Assembly (NCBI RefSeq): GCF_900156175.1
Contig: NZ_FTMV01000001.1
Coordinates: 620,001 to 684,000 of the forward strand
DNA length: 64,000 nt
Source of the DNA: Janthinobacterium sp. TND4EL3
Lineage (GTDB): Bacteria; Pseudomonadota; Gammaproteobacteria; Burkholderiales; Burkholderiaceae_D
Direction: 5' to 3'
Shown here: positions 19,511-28,417 of the stretch, piece by piece
Numbering within the stretch: the stretch's first letter is position 1
Layout: each line of letters opens with the position of its first letter
Program-made: the position numbers and the translations under genes
The notes under the pieces: generated by a model
What the model was told of the DNA's origin: nothing
Database searches by the model: none
What the model saw: the letters and a program-made list of their open reading frames with translations, nothing else

Positions 19511-21301
19511 ATGGGTCAATACGTCGCGCCAATCCGGGATATGCAATTCGTCCTGCACGAGTTCCTGCAAGTGGAAGAAGAACTGAAGCAAATGCCGTCG
19601 TACGCCGACGTCGACGCCGACATCATCAACCAGGTGCTGGAAGAGGGCGGCAAATTTACCTCCGAAGTATTGTTCCCGCTGAACCACTCCGGCGACCGCG
19701 AAGGCTGCCACCACGACCCCGTCACGAAAAGCGTGACCACGCCCAAAGGTTTCAAGGAAGCCTACAAGCAGTACGTCGAAGGCGGCTGGGCGGCACTGGC
19801 TTGCGATCCGGAATACGGCGGCCAGGGCTTGCCTGTCGTGCTGAACAATTCCTTCTATGAAATGCTGAACTCGTCGAACCAGGCCTGGTCCATGTACCCT
19901 GGCCTGTCGCACGGCGCCTACGAGTGCCTGAAGGAACACGGCACCGACCACCAGAAGGAAGTCTACCTGCCGAAGCTGGTGTCGGGCGAATGGACGGGCA
20001 CCATGTGCCTGACCGAACCGCACTGCGGCACCGACCTGGGCCTGCTGCGCTCGAAGGCACTGCCTGAGGCGGACGGTTCCTGGACCATCACCGGCAACAA
20101 GATCTTCATCTCGGCCGGCGAGCACGACATGGCGGAAAACATCCTGCACCTGGTGCTGGCCCGCGTGCCGGACGCGCCGGAAGGCTCGAAAGGCATCTCG
20201 CTGTTCCTGGTGCCGAAATTCCTGCCGAACGCGGACGGCACGGTCGGCGAGCGCAACCCGATCACCTGCGGCGCCATCGAAGAAAAGATGGGCATCCACG
20301 GCAATTCGACCTGCCAGATGAACCTGGACGGCGCGAAAGGCTGGATCATCGGCCAGCCGAACAAGGGCCTCAACGCCATGTTCGTCTTCATGAACGCGGC
20401 CCGCCTGGGCGTGGGCATGCAGTCGCTGGGCCTGACGGAAATCGCTTACCAGAACGCGCTGATCTACGCCAAGGACCGCACGCAAATGCGTTCGCTGTCC
20501 GGCATCAAGAACCCGGAACTGCCGGCCGACCGCATCATCGTGCACCCTGACGTGCGCCGCATGCTGTTGACGGGCAAAGCCTACGCCGAAGGCGCGCGCG
20601 CGTTCACCTCGTACGTGGCGCTGCAGATCGACCGCGAACTGCACCACCCGGACGCCGACGTGCGCAAGGAAGCGGCCGACGAAGTGGCGCTGCTGACGCC
20701 CGTCATCAAGGCTTTTATTACCGATAACGCCTGGATCGCCACCTCGGACGCGATGCAAGTGTTCGGCGGCCACGGCTACATCTCGGAATGGGGCATGGAA
20801 CAGTATGTGCGCGATGCGCGCATCAACATGATCTACGAAGGCACGAACACGATCCAGTCGCTGGACTTGCTGGGCCGCAAGATCCTCGGCGACAACGGCG
20901 CCAAGCTGCGCAAGTTCGGCGAAAAGATCAAGGCTTTCGTCGAAGACAACGGCACCGATGAAGCGATGAGCGAATTCGTCACCCCACTGGGCGACCTGGG
21001 CGACAAAGTCACCAAGCTGACCATGGAAATCGGCATGAAGGCATTCCAGAATCCTGACGAAGTGGGCGCGGCCTGCGTGCCTTACCTGCGCGTCGTCGGC
21101 CACATGATCTACAGCTACCTGTTCGCGCAGATGGCCAAGATCGCCCTCGAAAAAGAGTCCAGCGGCGACAAGTTCTACACCGCCAAACTGGCTACCGCAC
21201 GTTTCTACTTCGCCCGCTTGCAGCCTGAGACGGCAACCCTGATCCGTCAGGCGCGTTCCGGTTCGGCCAACCTGATGGCACTCGACGCAGACCTGTTCTA
21301 A
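19511..21301 (+). CDS. acyl-CoA dehydrogenase with extra C-terminal domain
   Basis: A 596-residue FAD enzyme of the long acyl-CoA dehydrogenase group with the additional C-terminal domain (residues ~470-596). It shows TGTMCLTEPHCGTDLG (FAD/substrate loop), QVFGGHGYISEWGMEQYVRDARINMIYEGTN (flavin region, with Glu of YEGT as the usual catalytic base) and an N-terminal helical domain. It catalyses the first oxidation of acyl-CoA to trans-2-enoyl-CoA. The hydroxyacyl-CoA dehydrogenase follows 14 bases later. An AGGAG Shine-Dalgarno precedes the ATG, and an inverted repeat GAAC-N5-GTTC lies at 19457-19469 upstream. Confidence 0.92.
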   Translation: MGQYVAPIRDMQFVLHEFLQVEEELKQMPSYADVDADIINQVLEEGGKFTSEVLFPLNHSGDREGCHHDPVTKSVTTPKGFKEAYKQYVEGGWAALACDPEYGGQGLPVVLNNSFYEMLNSSNQAWSMYPGLSHGAYECLKEHGTDHQKEVYLPKLVSGEWTGTMCLTEPHCGTDLGLLRSKALPEADGSWTITGNKIFISAGEHDMAENILHLVLARVPDAPEGSKGISLFLVPKFLPNADGTVGERNPITCGAIEEKMGIHGNSTCQMNLDGAKGWIIGQPNKGLNAMFVFMNAARLGVGMQSLGLTEIAYQNALIYAKDRTQMRSLSGIKNPELPADRIIVHPDVRRMLLTGKAYAEGARAFTSYVALQIDRELHHPDADVRKEAADEVALLTPVIKAFITDNAWIATSDAMQVFGGHGYISEWGMEQYVRDARINMIYEGTNTIQSLDLLGRKILGDNGAKLRKFGEKIKAFVEDNGTDEAMSEFVTPLGDLGDKVTKLTMEIGMKAFQNPDEVGAACVPYLRVVGHMIYSYLFAQMAKIALEKESSGDKFYTAKLATARFYFARLQPETATLIRQARSGSANLMALDADLF

Positions 21302-21315
21302 GACTTGAGGAAAAT

Positions 21316-23715
21316 ATGACCAATTTCATCGTTAAAAAAGTAGCCGTCCTCGGCGCCGGCGTGATGGGCGCGCAGATCGCCGCCCATTGCATCAACGCGA
21401 AAGTGCCGGTCGTGCTGTTCGACCTGCCGGCCAAGGAAGGCCCGAAGAATGGCATCGTGCTGCGTGCCATCGAGAACCTGAAAAAGCTGTCGCCTGCGCC
21501 GCTGGGCAACAAGGATGACGCCGCGCTGATCCAGGTAGCCAACTACGAAGACAACCTGGACCTGCTGGCCGGTTGCGACCTGATCATCGAAGCCATCGCC
21601 GAGCGCATGGACTGGAAACACGACCTGTACCAGAAGGTCGCGCCGCACATCGGCCCGAACGCGATCTTCGCCTCGAACACCTCGGGCCTGTCGATCACCA
21701 AGCTGGCCGAAGGCTTCGACGCCGACCTGAAGTCGCGCTACTGCGGCGTGCATTTCTTCAATCCGCCGCGCTATATGCACCTGGTCGAGATCATCCCGAC
21801 CGCGTTCACCAAGCCTGAAATCGCCGACCAGCTGGAAGGCTTTTTGACCACCACCCTGGGCAAGGGCGTGGTCCGCGCCAAGGACACGCCGAACTTCATC
21901 GCCAACCGCGTGGGCGTGTTCGGCATCCTGGCCATCGTGCACGAAGCGGAAAAATTCGGCCTGTCCGTGGACGTCGTCGATGACCTGACGGGTTCCAAGC
22001 TGGGCCGCGCCAAGTCGGGCACCTTCCGCACGGCGGACGTGGTCGGCCTGGACACCATGGGCCATGTGATCAAGACCATGCAGGACTACCTGCCGAACGA
22101 TCCGTTCGCCGCCGTCTACAAGACGCCGGCCGTGCTGGCGCAGCTGGTGGAAAAAGGCGCGCTGGGCCAGAAAAGCGGCGCGGGCTTCTACAAGAAGGTT
22201 GGCAAGGAAATCCAACGCCTCGATTTCGCCACCGGTGAATACGTGGCCGGCGGCGCCAAGGCGGCCGACATCATCGCCCGCATCCTGAAGGAAAAGGATC
22301 CGGTCAAGAAGATGAAGGCGCTGCGCGAATCGACGAATCCGCAAGGCCAGTTCCTGTGGGCGATCTTCCGCGACGCTTTCCATTACATCGCCATTCACCT
22401 CGATACCGTCGCCGACAACGCGCGCGACATTGACTTCGCCATGCGCTGGGGCTTCGGCTGGAACGTGGGCCCGTTTGAAACGTGGCAGGCATCGAACTGG
22501 CTGCAAGTGGCCAACTGGGTCAAGGAAGACATCGACGCCGGCCATGCGCTGTGCAACGCACCGTTGCCTGCCTGGGTATTCGAAGGTCCGGTCGCTGAAA
22601 AAGGCGGCGTGCACACGCCGGAAGGTTCGTACTCCGCCGTGTCGAACAGCTTCGTGCCACGTTCCAGCCTGGCCGTCTACGACCGCCAGCCGTTCCGCGC
22701 GCCGGTCTTGGGCAGCGGCGCCATCGACGGCAAGACCGCCGGCACCACCGTCTTCGAAGACGAATCCGTGCGCGTCTGGCATACGGGCGACGACGTCCTG
22801 ATCATCTCGTTCAAGACCAAGATGCACGTGATCGGCGAAGGCGTCATCAATGGCCTGAAACTGGCCCTGGCCGAAGCGGAAAAGAACTTCAAGGGCCTGG
22901 TGATCTGGCACGCCGACGCAGCCGAAGGCGGCGCCTTCTCGGCCGGCGCCGACCTGCAATCGGCCCTGCCGGCCTTCATGCAAGGCGGCGTGAAAGCCGT
23001 CGATCCTATCATCGCCGAACTGCAGAACACCTTCATGTCGCTGAAATACGCGAACGTGCCGGTGATCGCCGCGGTCGCCGGCCTGGCACTGGGCGGCGGT
23101 TGCGAGCTGGCGCTGCATGCATCGAAGCGCGTGGCCTCGATCGAGTCGTATATCGGCCTGGTGGAAGTGGGCGTGGGCCTGATTCCTGCCGGCGGCGGCT
23201 TGAAGGAAGCGGCGCAGCGCGCCTACAAGGAAGCCAAGGGTAACGATATCCTGCAATTCCTGAAAACGGGCTTCACCAATGCGGCCACCGCCAACGTGTC
23301 GAAATCGGCGCTGGAAGCGAAGAAGATGGGCTACCTGAAGGAAGACGACGTGATCGTGTTCAACGCCTACGAGCTGCTGCACGTGGCCAAGGTTGAAGCG
23401 CGCGCCATGTTCGACGCGGGCTTCCGTCCGCAGCTGCCGTCGCTGATCCAGGTGACGGGCCGCTACGGCTGGGGCACCATCAAGGCGCAGCTGGTCAACA
23501 TGCGCGACGGCGGCTTCATTTCGGCGCACGATTTCAAGCTGGGCGAGATGATCGCCGAGATCGTATCGGGCGGCGACGTGGACCAGGGCAGTTTCGTCAG
23601 CGAACAGTGGCTGCTGGATATGGAACGCAAGGCATTCCTGGAGCTGTTGAACCATCCGAAAACCCAGGAACGGATCATGGGCATGATGCAGACCGGTAAG
23701 CCGGTACGCAACTAA
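21316..23715 (+). CDS. bifunctional 3-hydroxyacyl-CoA dehydrogenase/enoyl-CoA hydratase
   Basis: A 799-residue multifunctional beta-oxidation enzyme. The NAD-binding 3-hydroxyacyl-CoA dehydrogenase is N-terminal (VAVLGAGVMGAQIAAHCIN, residues ~8-26; DTPNFIANRVG ~192). A crotonase domain lies in the C-terminal half (GGAFSAGADLQ ~538; VAGLALGGGCELALHA ~595). This order is reversed relative to E. coli FadB and matches the FadN-like type common in betaproteobacteria. It hydrates enoyl-CoA and oxidises the product to 3-ketoacyl-CoA, feeding the thiolase encoded downstream. It follows the acyl-CoA dehydrogenase by 14 bases. Confidence 0.93.
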   Translation: MTNFIVKKVAVLGAGVMGAQIAAHCINAKVPVVLFDLPAKEGPKNGIVLRAIENLKKLSPAPLGNKDDAALIQVANYEDNLDLLAGCDLIIEAIAERMDWKHDLYQKVAPHIGPNAIFASNTSGLSITKLAEGFDADLKSRYCGVHFFNPPRYMHLVEIIPTAFTKPEIADQLEGFLTTTLGKGVVRAKDTPNFIANRVGVFGILAIVHEAEKFGLSVDVVDDLTGSKLGRAKSGTFRTADVVGLDTMGHVIKTMQDYLPNDPFAAVYKTPAVLAQLVEKGALGQKSGAGFYKKVGKEIQRLDFATGEYVAGGAKAADIIARILKEKDPVKKMKALRESTNPQGQFLWAIFRDAFHYIAIHLDTVADNARDIDFAMRWGFGWNVGPFETWQASNWLQVANWVKEDIDAGHALCNAPLPAWVFEGPVAEKGGVHTPEGSYSAVSNSFVPRSSLAVYDRQPFRAPVLGSGAIDGKTAGTTVFEDESVRVWHTGDDVLIISFKTKMHVIGEGVINGLKLALAEAEKNFKGLVIWHADAAEGGAFSAGADLQSALPAFMQGGVKAVDPIIAELQNTFMSLKYANVPVIAAVAGLALGGGCELALHASKRVASIESYIGLVEVGVGLIPAGGGLKEAAQRAYKEAKGNDILQFLKTGFTNAATANVSKSALEAKKMGYLKEDDVIVFNAYELLHVAKVEARAMFDAGFRPQLPSLIQVTGRYGWGTIKAQLVNMRDGGFISAHDFKLGEMIAEIVSGGDVDQGSFVSEQWLLDMERKAFLELLNHPKTQERIMGMMQTGKPVRN

Positions 23716-23726
23716 GCACAACGTCG

Positions 23727-24224
23727 ATGACGATCCTGTCCCTTGTTTTTAAAGTATTGCTGCGCGTGAGGCCAAGCATGGTGTATGACCGTATCAAACA
23801 ACAGATGATGGACACCTTGCCCTTCGTGCGGCTGCTGGGGATCAGCATCGACGACATCGGCGCCGGCACCTCGAAGGTGTCGCTGCCGGACGATCCCAAA
23901 CTGCATAATCACCTGGGCACGCAGCATGCGGGCGCCTTGTTCACCCTGGCCGAAACGGCTTCCGGCGCGGCCATGGCTGGCGGCTTCGCCGAGCTGATAC
24001 TGGGCTTGCGCCCGGTGGCCAAGGAGTCGCGCATCCAGTACCAGAAGCTGGCCCGGGGCGCGACGCGCGCCGAAGGCCGGGTACCTGGCGACCTGGCGGC
24101 CTTGAAGGCGCAGCTGGCGCAGGATGGCAAGGTGGCGTTTCCCGTGGCAGTCGATATTTTCGATGCCGAAGGCACGCTGGCGGCACAGGTGACGGTGGAC
24201 TGGTATCTGTCGCAGAAGCGATAG
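23727..24224 (+). CDS. hotdog-fold acyl-CoA thioesterase (PaaI/DUF4442-like)
   Basis: A 165-residue hotdog-fold protein with the PaaI-like core VSLPDDPKLHNHLGTQHAGALFTLAETASG (residues ~52-80) and a C-terminal strand AAQVTVDWYLSQ. It probably hydrolyses acyl-CoA esters and may release CoA when the beta-oxidation cycle stalls. It lies 11 bases after the dehydrogenase/hydratase gene and 60 bases before the thiolase. Internal ATGs (for example 23778) are possible alternative starts because the first 17 residues are hydrophobic and not family-typical. Confidence 0.8.
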   Translation: MTILSLVFKVLLRVRPSMVYDRIKQQMMDTLPFVRLLGISIDDIGAGTSKVSLPDDPKLHNHLGTQHAGALFTLAETASGAAMAGGFAELILGLRPVAKESRIQYQKLARGATRAEGRVPGDLAALKAQLAQDGKVAFPVAVDIFDAEGTLAAQVTVDWYLSQKR

Positions 24225-24284
24225 ACCGCCACCCCGGACATTCGACAGAACACGAACCTCGTTCAACATCTTTGAAAGAACAAA

Positions 24285-25481
24285 ATGAGCAAACAACTTC
24301 AAGACGCGTACATCGTCTCTGCAACCCGCACCCCGATCGGCAAGGCGCCGCGCGGCATGTTCAAGAACACACGCCCGGACGACCTGCTGGTGCGCGTGCT
24401 GCAATCGGCCCTGGCACAGGCGCCTGGCCTGGATCCGGCCCTGATCACCGACGCGATCATCGGCTGCTCGTTCCCGGAAGCGGAGCAGGGCTTCAACATT
24501 GCGCGTAACTCGGTGCTGCTGGCCGGCTTGCCGAAAACCGTCGGCGGCGTTACCGTCAACCGTTACTGCGCGTCGGGCATCACGGCGATTGCCATGGCGG
24601 CCGACCGCATCCGCGTGGGCGAAGCCGACGTGATGATCGCCGGCGGCATCGAATCGATGTCGATGGTGCCGATGATGGGCCACCACCCGTCGATGAACTT
24701 GGACATGTTCAGCGATGAAAACATCGGCATGGCCTACGGCATGGGCCTGACGGCCGAGAAAGTGGCGCAGCAATGGAAAGTGTCGCGCGAACAGCAGGAC
24801 GCGTTCTCCGTCGAATCGCACCGCCGCGCCATCGCCGCGCAGCAAGCCGGTTTCTTCAAGGCGGAAACGACGCCCGTGGAAATCATCACGCGCACGCCGA
24901 ACCTGGCCACCGGCCAGGTTGATGTGAGCCGCCGCACCGTCGATACCGACGAAGGCGCGCGCGCCGATTCGTCGATGGAGTCGCTGGCAAAACTCAAACC
25001 CGTATTTGCCGCCAAGGGTACCGTCACGGCCGCCAACAGCTCGCAGATGTCCGACGGCGCCGGTGCGCTCTTGATCGTCAGCGAGAAGATTTTGCGCGAG
25101 CACAACCTGACCCCGCTGGCGAAATTCTCCTCGTTCGCCGTGCGCGGCGTGCCGCCGGAAATCATGGGCATCGGTCCGAAATTCGCCATTCCGGCAGCGT
25201 GCGCCGCCGCCGGCATCACGCAAGACCAGTTGGACTGGATCGAGCTGAACGAAGCGTTTGCGGCGCAAGCCCTGGCCGTGATCGGCGACCTGGGCCTGGA
25301 TCCATCGAAGGTCAACCCGATGGGCGGCGCGATCGCCCTGGGCCACCCGCTGGGCGCCACCGGTGCCATCCGCGCCGCGACCGTGATCCACGCGCTGCAG
25401 CGCACCAAGCAGAAGTACGGCATGGTCACGATGTGCGTGGGCGCCGGCATGGGCGCCGCCGGAATTTTTGAACGCGTCTAA
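24285..25481 (+). CDS. acetyl-CoA C-acyltransferase (3-ketoacyl-CoA thiolase)
   Basis: A 398-residue thiolase of normal length. The acylated nucleophile is Cys95 in VNRYCASGITAIAMA; the C-terminal NPMGGAIALGHPLGATG supplies the catalytic His and MCVGAGMGAAGIFERV the second Cys. It cleaves 3-ketoacyl-CoA to acetyl-CoA, completing the beta-oxidation spiral encoded by the preceding genes. An inverted repeat CGAAC-CTC-GTTC (24253-24264) sits in the 60-base gap upstream. A terminator follows the gene. Confidence 0.93.
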   Translation: MSKQLQDAYIVSATRTPIGKAPRGMFKNTRPDDLLVRVLQSALAQAPGLDPALITDAIIGCSFPEAEQGFNIARNSVLLAGLPKTVGGVTVNRYCASGITAIAMAADRIRVGEADVMIAGGIESMSMVPMMGHHPSMNLDMFSDENIGMAYGMGLTAEKVAQQWKVSREQQDAFSVESHRRAIAAQQAGFFKAETTPVEIITRTPNLATGQVDVSRRTVDTDEGARADSSMESLAKLKPVFAAKGTVTAANSSQMSDGAGALLIVSEKILREHNLTPLAKFSSFAVRGVPPEIMGIGPKFAIPAACAAAGITQDQLDWIELNEAFAAQALAVIGDLGLDPSKVNPMGGAIALGHPLGATGAIRAATVIHALQRTKQKYGMVTMCVGAGMGAAGIFERV

Positions 25482-25506
25482 GTTCGACGGACTAAGGCTA
25501 TAAAAC

Positions 25507-25545
25507 AGGGCGCTGAGGGATGACTCCGGCGCCCTTTATCTTTTT
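25507..25545 (+). terminator. terminator after the thiolase gene
   Basis: A 7-bp stem AGGGCGC/GCGCCCT (25507-25513 with 25529-25535), 15-base loop, then TTATCTTTTT. It separates the thiolase from the following enoyl-CoA hydratase, whose GGAGA Shine-Dalgarno begins at the end of the T-tract. Confidence 0.75.
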
Positions 25546-25554
25546 GGAGACGAC

Positions 25555-26334
25555 ATGGATATTGTGTGCAGCAAGAGCGAGGGCATTCTGACCCTGGAAT
25601 TCAACCGCCTGGAACGCAAGAATGCGATCACGGGCGCCATGTACCAGACCCTGGCCGACGCGCTGGTGGCGGCCGAGACGGACGATGACGTCCGTGCCAT
25701 CCTGATCTGCGGCAAGCGCGAGATTTTCACGGCCGGCAATGACCTCGATGATTTCATGAAGACGGCGCGCCCGAAGGATGGCTCGCTCGACCATGACCGT
25801 CCCGTGTTCCAGTTCATGCGCGCGCTGTACGGCAGCAGCAAGCCCGTGGTGGCGGCCGTTTCCGGCCCCGCCATCGGCATCGGCACGACCTTGCTGATGC
25901 ACTGCGACCTCGTCTACGCGGCCGACAACGCCAGCTTCTCGATGCCATTCACGCAGCTGGGCCTGTGCCCGGAATTCGGCTCCAGCCTGCTGCTCACGCA
26001 ACTGGCCGGCTACCCGCGCGCGGCGGAAAAACTGATGCTCGGCGAGTCCTTCCCCGCCAGCGAAGCGCTGGAAATGGGCCTCGTGTCGAAAGTCGTGCCC
26101 CTGTACGAGCTGATGACGTTCGCGCAAGGCCAGGCCGCCAAGCTGGTGGCATTGCCAGCCGCATCCATCCGCGCCACCAAGCGCCTGATGAAGCAAAGCC
26201 GCATGGAACCGATGAAGGCAGCCATCGCCGACGAAAACAAGCTCTTTAGCGCCATGCTGGGCGGCGCCGAGGCGAAGGAAGCGTTTACGGCCTTCTTTGA
26301 GAAGCGCAAGCCGGATTTCAAGAAGTTCAATTAA
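25555..26334 (+). CDS. enoyl-CoA hydratase/isomerase (crotonase) family protein
   Basis: A 259-residue single-domain crotonase. The oxyanion-hole segments are IFTAGNDLDDFM and VSGPAIGIGTTLLMHCDLVY, and an acidic residue in FTQLGLCPEFGSSLLL is at the catalytic position. It probably hydrates or isomerises enoyl-CoA intermediates such as those of unsaturated fatty acids, complementing the bifunctional enzyme upstream. It is co-directional with the beta-oxidation cluster but follows a terminator, and its stop overlaps the convergent tetR gene by 4 bases. Confidence 0.88.
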   Translation: MDIVCSKSEGILTLEFNRLERKNAITGAMYQTLADALVAAETDDDVRAILICGKREIFTAGNDLDDFMKTARPKDGSLDHDRPVFQFMRALYGSSKPVVAAVSGPAIGIGTTLLMHCDLVYAADNASFSMPFTQLGLCPEFGSSLLLTQLAGYPRAAEKLMLGESFPASEALEMGLVSKVVPLYELMTFAQGQAAKLVALPAASIRATKRLMKQSRMEPMKAAIADENKLFSAMLGGAEAKEAFTAFFEKRKPDFKKFN

Positions 26335-26924
26335 GCGCTTGCGCGCATGCCGGCCAGGATCAGAGAAATCGAGGCGTGCCACCGCGTCTCGCCGGCCGGC
26401 CTGCCCGCCAGCGCATAGCCGTGCAAAAAATCGACGAGTGCATCGCGGCCACGCAGCTGGATATTTTGCGGCAGATCAAGGCCGTCCAGGGCCAACTCGA
26501 ACAGCGCCGTAAAGCGCTCCGCCACGTCGGCTTGCGTCACCAGCCCGCGCGCCATCAGGCGCACGAAATACGGCGTGGCGCTGACCAGTTCCAGGTACAG
26601 CGCGCACAGCGCGAGCAGGCGCCGCTGCGGCGTTTGGCGCCGCGTAAACGGCGGCTGGCACGGATCGAGCGCGGCAAAACGCTGCGCCATCAAGGCCAGC
26701 AATAATTCCTCTTTTCCCGCGTAATAGTGATACACGGCCATGGCGTCGACGCCCAGGCTTTGCGCCAGCGCGCGCATGGAAAACGCGTCGCCTTGTTCTT
26801 CCAGCAGGGCCAGGGCCGCCGGCAGGATGCTGGCGCTGTCCAGCGCGGGCGCGGCGCGGCGGGGGCGGCCCGCGCGGCGCACGGGATTTGCAATGGCTTG
26901 AAGTTTTGTGGAGTTCATGGGCAT
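26331..26924 (-). CDS. TetR family repressor, divergent to a DHFR-like gene
   Basis: A 197-residue TetR protein. The helix-turn-helix region is FSMRALAQSLGVDAMAVYHYYAGKEELL (residues ~47-74), preceded by a basic Arg-rich N-terminal arm (RRAGRPRRA). The C-terminal domain is of the TetR_C class seen in TetR-like drug-sensing repressors. It is divergently arranged with a dihydrofolate-reductase-like gene, with a perfect palindrome between them, so autoregulation and control of that neighbour is the simplest inference. The inducer is unknown. Starts at 26924 or 26918 are both possible. Confidence 0.85.
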   Translation of the reverse strand: MPMNSTKLQAIANPVRRAGRPRRAAPALDSASILPAALALLEEQGDAFSMRALAQSLGVDAMAVYHYYAGKEELLLALMAQRFAALDPCQPPFTRRQTPQRRLLALCALYLELVSATPYFVRLMARGLVTQADVAERFTALFELALDGLDLPQNIQLRGRDALVDFLHGYALAGRPAGETRWHASISLILAGMRASA

Positions 26925-26944
26925 AATTCTACACTGTAGAATTA
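26924..26944. promoter_or_regulatory. perfect palindromic operator between tetR and the DHFR-like gene
   Basis: AATTCTACA and TGTAGAATT flank a central C (26925-26943), extended by one more pair to 21 bp. It lies in the 35-base gap between the divergent starts (26924 and 26960), touching the tetR start codon. Length and symmetry are typical of TetR operators. Confidence 0.8.
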
Positions 26945-26959
26945 ATTGGAAGGCACATC

Positions 26960-27487
26960 ATGCAAAAACCGTTCGTCAGCGTTTTTCTCGGCATCAGCAT
27001 CGACGGCTGCATCGCAGGGGAAAACGGCGACCTGTCCTGGCTGGCCGAGCTGGCGCCCGACTCGCCCGAGGCCACCGGCTACACGGCCTTGATGGCGCAG
27101 GTCGATACCTTGCTGATCGGCCGCACCACGTATGACGCCGTGCTGGGGTTCGAGCCATGGCCGTATGCGGGCAAGCGCGTGGTGGTATTGAGCCACCGCG
27201 ACTTCGCGCCGCGCCATGGCGAGCAGCGCCGCGCGGGCGGCGTGCGGGACGTGCTGGAGGTACTGGCCGGGGAAGGCTGCCGCCACGTGTATCTCGACGG
27301 CGGCGCCGTCATCCGCGCGGCCTTGCGCGAGGGCGTCATCGACGGCCTGACCCTGTCCGTGCTGCCCGTGGTGCTGGGGCGCGGCGTGCGCCTGTTCGAG
27401 GACGGCTTGCCGCGCAGCCACTGGCGTCTGGAAGCAACGCGCCAGCTGCCCAGCGGCGTGGCGCAGCTGCGCTATGGAAAGCGTTAA
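26960..27487 (+). CDS. dihydrofolate reductase family protein (RibD C-terminal-like)
   Basis: A 175-residue protein of the RibD C-terminal/DHFR-like family (YwjB/YyaP type): FVSVFLGISIDGCIAGENGDLSWL at the N-terminus, TLLIGRTTYDAVLGFEPWPY, RHVYLDGGAVIRAALREGVIDGL near residues 113-135. These proteins have the NADPH-binding DHFR fold, but the substrate is generally unknown. True folate reduction is uncertain because FolA-specific motifs are not obvious. It is probably repressed by the divergent TetR. It overlaps the convergent metallophosphoesterase gene by 4 bases. Confidence 0.85.
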   Translation: MQKPFVSVFLGISIDGCIAGENGDLSWLAELAPDSPEATGYTALMAQVDTLLIGRTTYDAVLGFEPWPYAGKRVVVLSHRDFAPRHGEQRRAGGVRDVLEVLAGEGCRHVYLDGGAVIRAALREGVIDGLTLSVLPVVLGRGVRLFEDGLPRSHWRLEATRQLPSGVAQLRYGKR

Positions 27488-28287
27488 ACCGCGTTGGCCA
27501 GTTCGACGATAAAGCCGGAATCGTAGCGATCGTTTTCCGGCGTGCCGTCGGGACGCTTGTAGCCGCAGGGGTTGCAGACGACGCGGCAGTCCTGGACGCG
27601 GTAGTCGAGCGAGGCATGCATGTGGCCATGCACCCACAGGTCGGCCTGGGCTACCAGCTCGTCGAGCTGCGAGGCGAAGGCGGGTGAACCGAGGTTCGTC
27701 GCATATTGCGCGTCCACCGACAGCATCGACGGTGCCATGTGCGTGATGACGACCGTCTTGCCATCGAACGGTTGCGCCAGCTGCCGCTCCAGCCACGAGC
27801 GATGCTGCGCGTGCAGCTGCGCCGTGTCGCTGGCACACAAGAGGCGCGGCGCGTCGCCGCCCGTGCTGATGCGCTTGTAGTCGGGCATGTACGCTTGCGC
27901 CGCGTTGAGCGCTTCTTCCTGGCGCTCCGCACCGAAGAGCAAAAAATCCGTCCATAGCGTAATACCGAGGAAACGCACGCCGTCGAGTACCACGGCGTCG
28001 CCGTCGAGCAGGCCGATATTGGCGCCGTGGGCATGGGCGCTGGCACAGGCGTCGCGCACCGCGTCCTGCATGTGTTCGAGCTGGTGCCCATAGCCCTCGT
28101 GATTGCCGTGCACGTACAGCACGGGCAGGGCGCCGAAAGTGCGCGCTGCCCAGGCGATGGCATTGCTGCCCGTGTCGATGTCGCCGGCCAGGATCACCAC
28201 GTCGGGGCGGCTGGCGGCAAGGTCGATGGAGGGCGTGTCGGCACCCCAGACTTCCAGGTGCAGGTCGGACAGGATCAGGAGGCGCAT
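27484..28287 (-). CDS. calcineurin-like metallophosphoesterase, copy 1
   Basis: A 267-residue metallophosphoesterase with all metal-binding blocks: LILSDLHLEVW (DxH), VVILAGDIDTG (GDxxD-like), LYVHGNHEGYGH (GNHE), VITHMAPS and LWVHGHMHASLDY (GHxH). The physiological phosphoester is unknown. A closely similar paralogue of identical length lies at 31044-31847 on the same strand, on the other side of the beta-lactamase and rtcB genes. The possibility of an RNA-end-processing role near RtcB is speculation. Confidence 0.88.
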   Translation of the reverse strand: MRLLILSDLHLEVWGADTPSIDLAASRPDVVILAGDIDTGSNAIAWAARTFGALPVLYVHGNHEGYGHQLEHMQDAVRDACASAHAHGANIGLLDGDAVVLDGVRFLGITLWTDFLLFGAERQEEALNAAQAYMPDYKRISTGGDAPRLLCASDTAQLHAQHRSWLERQLAQPFDGKTVVITHMAPSMLSVDAQYATNLGSPAFASQLDELVAQADLWVHGHMHASLDYRVQDCRVVCNPCGYKRPDGTPENDRYDSGFIVELANAV

Positions 28288-28417
28288 GGCAATAGGAGAG
28301 CAGTATATGGGCCTCTATCGTAGCGCAAAAGAACTGCTGCCGGCGGCCGCTTGACCGCGTGGCGCTGACGACGTTACCCTGTGGTATCGATAACCGCATA
28401 CTCATTACTGGAGCCGC

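Noticed and set aside
19484..21103. Antisense open frame of 539 codons over the acyl-CoA dehydrogenase
   Set aside because: Composition and lack of domains mark it as a shadow of the sense gene.
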